From contig JAJYOH010000273.1 of NCBI GenBank assembly GCA_021796315.1, positions 1 to 7,692 on the forward strand: 7,692 nt of DNA. Direction: 5' to 3'. The stretch is from Chloroflexota bacterium. Its GTDB lineage: Bacteria > Chloroflexota > Anaerolineae > Anaerolineales > Villigracilaceae. The notes beneath the pieces are model-generated. The model worked only from the letters and a program-made list of their open reading frames with translations, was not told the origin of the DNA and made no database searches. This document shows, one piece after another, positions 5,642 through 7,692 of the stretch (position 1 is the first letter of the stretch; every line of letters starts with the position of its first letter). The position numbers and the translations under genes are program-made.

Positions 5642-6808
5642 CTATTCTTTCTCGTTTTCAAAGAGCGGCAGATATTTAGCCGCCAAGCCAAAGGCCAGGA
5701 TGCCAGCCGAGAAGATACCGATTGAAATCGAGATTTCTGGCAATGACGGGAAGTAGTGAACGTTATTCGCCATGAAGGTCGGGATGTAACTCAACGGATC
5801 GGGGTGCTTGACGGCCAACCAGCTTACATCGAAGCGGTCCAGCATCATGCCCAGCAGCAGGATGATCGCGCCGGTCAGAAGTCCGCGCGGGCTTTGGCGT
5901 ATCTTCTTGATCGAGAACAGGATCAACGGGATGATCGAGCCGATCAGGATTTCTGTCCAGAACAAAATGCTCATCATGCCGCTGTTGAAGAGATATTGCA
6001 GGTCACCTGCAAAAGCGAGTTGAACAAAGCGGACGATCAGATAAATACCCAAAACGAACGGGATGATCGCAGCAAGTTTTTCAAGCAGATGAGTCTCAAG
6101 TCCGCGATGGAAATAGCGCGAACTGACTGTTGACTCAAAGATGGTCATTGTCAACGCAATCGCCACAGCAGAAATGAAGAATAGAACCGGCAGAATCGGT
6201 GTCCACCAAAGCGGGAACAACTTTGCAGGCTGGATCAGCAGGAGCGCGCCGAGTGAACCTTGATGAAGAACTGAGATCGTCGCGCCAATGATCACCAATG
6301 GCTTCATGAAACGCTTGATCAAGTCGGCAAGCTTCGTCAAGTGAAATCGCTCAAGGACGGCTGGCGCAAGTTCAACCATCATGATGCCCGAATAGATCAT
6401 CACATAAAGGCCGATGGCAAGCAGGAACGAGGTGAAGTTTTGGTAGATGAAGTAATGCCAGATGCGTTCGGGATGACCGAGGTCAACCAGCAGGGCGATG
6501 ACTTCCATCACATAGCCGAGCAGTCCAGTGAGCAGGGTCGGTCGCACGAGCGGACGAAACTCTTCCAATTCAAGGATGTACACCAGAGAAGTGAGAACGA
6601 ACGCGCCGCTGCTGATGGCGATTCCTGTGAACAAGTCGAAGCTGACCCAGAAGCCCCACGGATACGCGTTGCTCAAATTGCTGATCGCGCCAATGCCGAC
6701 TGCAAAGCGGATCATCGCGACGACGAAAGCGATGCCCATCAACGTCAAGAGAACCATGACGAACGGGCTTAAGCGGAGACGCGGATTAATGTTGATTTGC
6801 ATTTTCAT
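5642..6808 (-). CDS. NrfD/PsrC-family membrane subunit, HybB-like
   Basis: A 388-residue integral membrane protein with about ten hydrophobic helices (roughly 16-38, 52-79, 91-110, 124-146, 166-185, 199-225, 241-265, 273-298, 304-325 and 360-380). This is the size and helix count of the NrfD/PsrC superfamily, which exchanges electrons and protons with the quinone pool. YPWGFWVSFDLFTGIAISSGAF (49-70; opens with YPWGFW) and SVLHQGSLGALLLI (181-194), followed by LWWTPILPVLFF, are close to HybB of hydrogenase-2. Hmc, Dsr and Act complexes contain related proteins. Its ATG overlaps the stop of the ferredoxin-like gene as ATGA (6808-6805), and a strong GGAGGAG precedes it, so the two are translationally coupled and surely partners. 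Being a quinone module, it could feed or draw on the same pool as the downstream bc-type complex. The catalytic partner is not in the window. Confidence 0.92.
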   Translation of the reverse strand: MKMQININPRLRLSPFVMVLLTLMGIAFVVAMIRFAVGIGAISNLSNAYPWGFWVSFDLFTGIAISSGAFVLTSLVYILELEEFRPLVRPTLLTGLLGYVMEVIALLVDLGHPERIWHYFIYQNFTSFLLAIGLYVMIYSGIMMVELAPAVLERFHLTKLADLIKRFMKPLVIIGATISVLHQGSLGALLLIQPAKLFPLWWTPILPVLFFISAVAIALTMTIFESTVSSRYFHRGLETHLLEKLAAIIPFVLGIYLIVRFVQLAFAGDLQYLFNSGMMSILFWTEILIGSIIPLILFSIKKIRQSPRGLLTGAIILLLGMMLDRFDVSWLAVKHPDPLSYIPTFMANNVHYFPSLPEISISIGIFSAGILAFGLAAKYLPLFENEKE

Positions 6809-7677
6809 TTGGTCTCCTCCGATTCCTTTTCGGCTTCGGCGGCCTGTTTTGTAGAGGCGCTTTTTCTCTTGTTATATTCATGTACGCCGACCGTAACGCC
6901 GGTGAGGACAGCGCCCCAGGTAAGCGCAAACGGAATGGTGAGTCCCATCACTTCTTCGCTGACTGTTTTGACGGGTGTTTCGGGTAAGTTGGGCAGGCCG
7001 AGTTCGCTGAACGGTACGTGAGAGAGAACAAGGTAGGATGTGCCGCCGTTCTCGAATTCGCCATAAACGTGATTGATGTAGCGATCAGGATGCGCGGCGA
7101 TGCGTGCGTGCGCTTCTTTGATCAAGTCGGCCCGCTCGCCAAACATCAGCGCATCGGTCGGGCAGGTTGCAACGCAAGCCGGCTCCAGGCCAACGTCAAT
7201 TCGCTGAGTGCACATCGTGCATTTATCAATGAACGCGCCGTCAATGAGGCCCTTGTTGTAGTCGAAGTGCGGCACACCAAATGGACAGGCATTCATGCAA
7301 TAACGGCAGCCGATACATACATCTTTGTTGTAAAGCACCGGGCCATCTTCGCGTTTGCTGTAAGCGCCCACCGGGCAGGCTGACAGGCAATCGGGTTCCT
7401 CGCAGTGCATACAGTGATAGACCATCGAGGCGCGATCCAGATTCGGGTATTCACCTTTAAGCCCAACTCCGGCGACCCAGATGCGAGTCTTGTCTATCGG
7501 AATTTTGTTTTCGACGCTGCAGGCGATCATGCAGGCGCGGCAGTCAATGCAGCGCGTGGCATCATAAAGAAAAGCCTTGTGTTTGATGTTCTGAATGTCG
7601 GACAGATTTACGTCAAGCTGATTGCCACGCAAGCCATCCGTCCGGATTGTGTTTACATGACTCCCGGTTTTGGTCAT
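6805..7677 (-). CDS. Four [4Fe-4S] cluster ferredoxin-like subunit with C-terminal membrane anchor (HybA-like)
   Basis: A 290-residue iron-sulfur electron-transfer subunit. Sixteen cysteines form four ferredoxin-type sets: C43/46/49/53 (CIDCRACMIAC), C89/92/97/101 (CMHCEEPDCLSACP), C121/124/127/131 (CIGCRYCMNACP), and C153/156 with C168/172 (CTMC, CVATCP). They predict a wire of four [4Fe-4S] clusters as in HybA, PsrB, DmsB and NrfC. A hydrophobic helix at about 244-265 followed by a basic HEYNKRK stretch forms a C-terminal anchor, as in HybA and HmcB. Unlike most HybA proteins there is no Tat or Sec signal. The start cannot be further upstream because an in-frame TGA lies at 7683-7681. The ATG at 7677 has only GAGAG directly before it. 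It should pass electrons between the NrfD-type subunit and a catalytic subunit encoded to the right of the window. Confidence 0.93.
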   Translation of the reverse strand: MTKTGSHVNTIRTDGLRGNQLDVNLSDIQNIKHKAFLYDATRCIDCRACMIACSVENKIPIDKTRIWVAGVGLKGEYPNLDRASMVYHCMHCEEPDCLSACPVGAYSKREDGPVLYNKDVCIGCRYCMNACPFGVPHFDYNKGLIDGAFIDKCTMCTQRIDVGLEPACVATCPTDALMFGERADLIKEAHARIAAHPDRYINHVYGEFENGGTSYLVLSHVPFSELGLPNLPETPVKTVSEEVMGLTIPFALTWGAVLTGVTVGVHEYNKRKSASTKQAAEAEKESEETK

Positions 7678-7692
7678 CTCTCAATGGGATTG

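Noticed and set aside
1..7692. CRISPR array, transposase, toxin-antitoxin or phage-defence genes
   Set aside because: No regularly spaced direct repeats, no transposase motifs and no recognisable defence domain were found in any frame.

Overview
The window reads as bacterial chromosome of medium GC. It carries seven protein genes, two short hairpin-type regulatory sites or promoters of each kind described below, and several palindromic intergenic repeats. Six of the seven genes lie on the minus strand and mostly encode membrane-bound respiratory electron transfer. No ribosomal RNA, tRNA, CRISPR array or transposase was seen. The mix of a Rieske/cytochrome b pair, a multihaem cytochrome c, a HybA/HybB-type pair, G+C-rich palindromic repeats and apparently leaderless starts suggests an uncultured environmental bacterium, possibly Chloroflexota (Anaerolineae-like). 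That placement is inference; the window has no phylogenetic marker.

Layout from left to right. Positions 1-1107 (+) hold the 3' part of a class III PLP aminotransferase, which converges on the minus-strand block and is probably unrelated to it. Positions 1108-1375 hold no gene I can support. On the minus strand, in transcription order (right to left), come: a four-cluster ferredoxin-like subunit with a C-terminal membrane anchor (7677-6805); a ten-helix NrfD/HybB-type quinone-interacting membrane protein (6808-5642), coupled to it by an ATGA overlap; a TsaA/TrmO-type tRNA methyltransferase (5624-5145); a terminator-like hairpin (5035-5058); a fused cytochrome b6/subunit IV-type protein (5009-3975); a nine-haem membrane-anchored cytochrome c (3901-2627); a Tat-dependent Rieske protein overlapping its end (2652-2209); and an FmdE-family zinc protein (1999-1376).

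How the genes may work together: the cytochrome b, multihaem cytochrome c and Rieske genes look like a menaquinol-oxidising bc-type complex in which the usual mono- or dihaem cytochrome is replaced by a nonahaem protein. The upstream ferredoxin-like plus NrfD pair looks like the electron-transfer and membrane module of a larger oxidoreductase (hydrogenase Hyb, Hmc or Psr type) whose catalytic subunit would lie beyond the right edge. The two modules could exchange electrons through the quinone pool or directly. The intervening trmO and its terminator suggest two transcription units. FmdE and TrmO may be accessory genes; their link to the redox complex is unproven.

The most unusual features are a 70-bp palindromic repeat inserted in frame inside the multihaem cytochrome gene, the absence of the cytochrome b PEWY glutamate together with cytochrome b6-type haem ligand spacing, candidate leaderless starts for the cytochrome b and cytochrome c genes, and the lack of any Tat or Sec signal on the HybA-like subunit.
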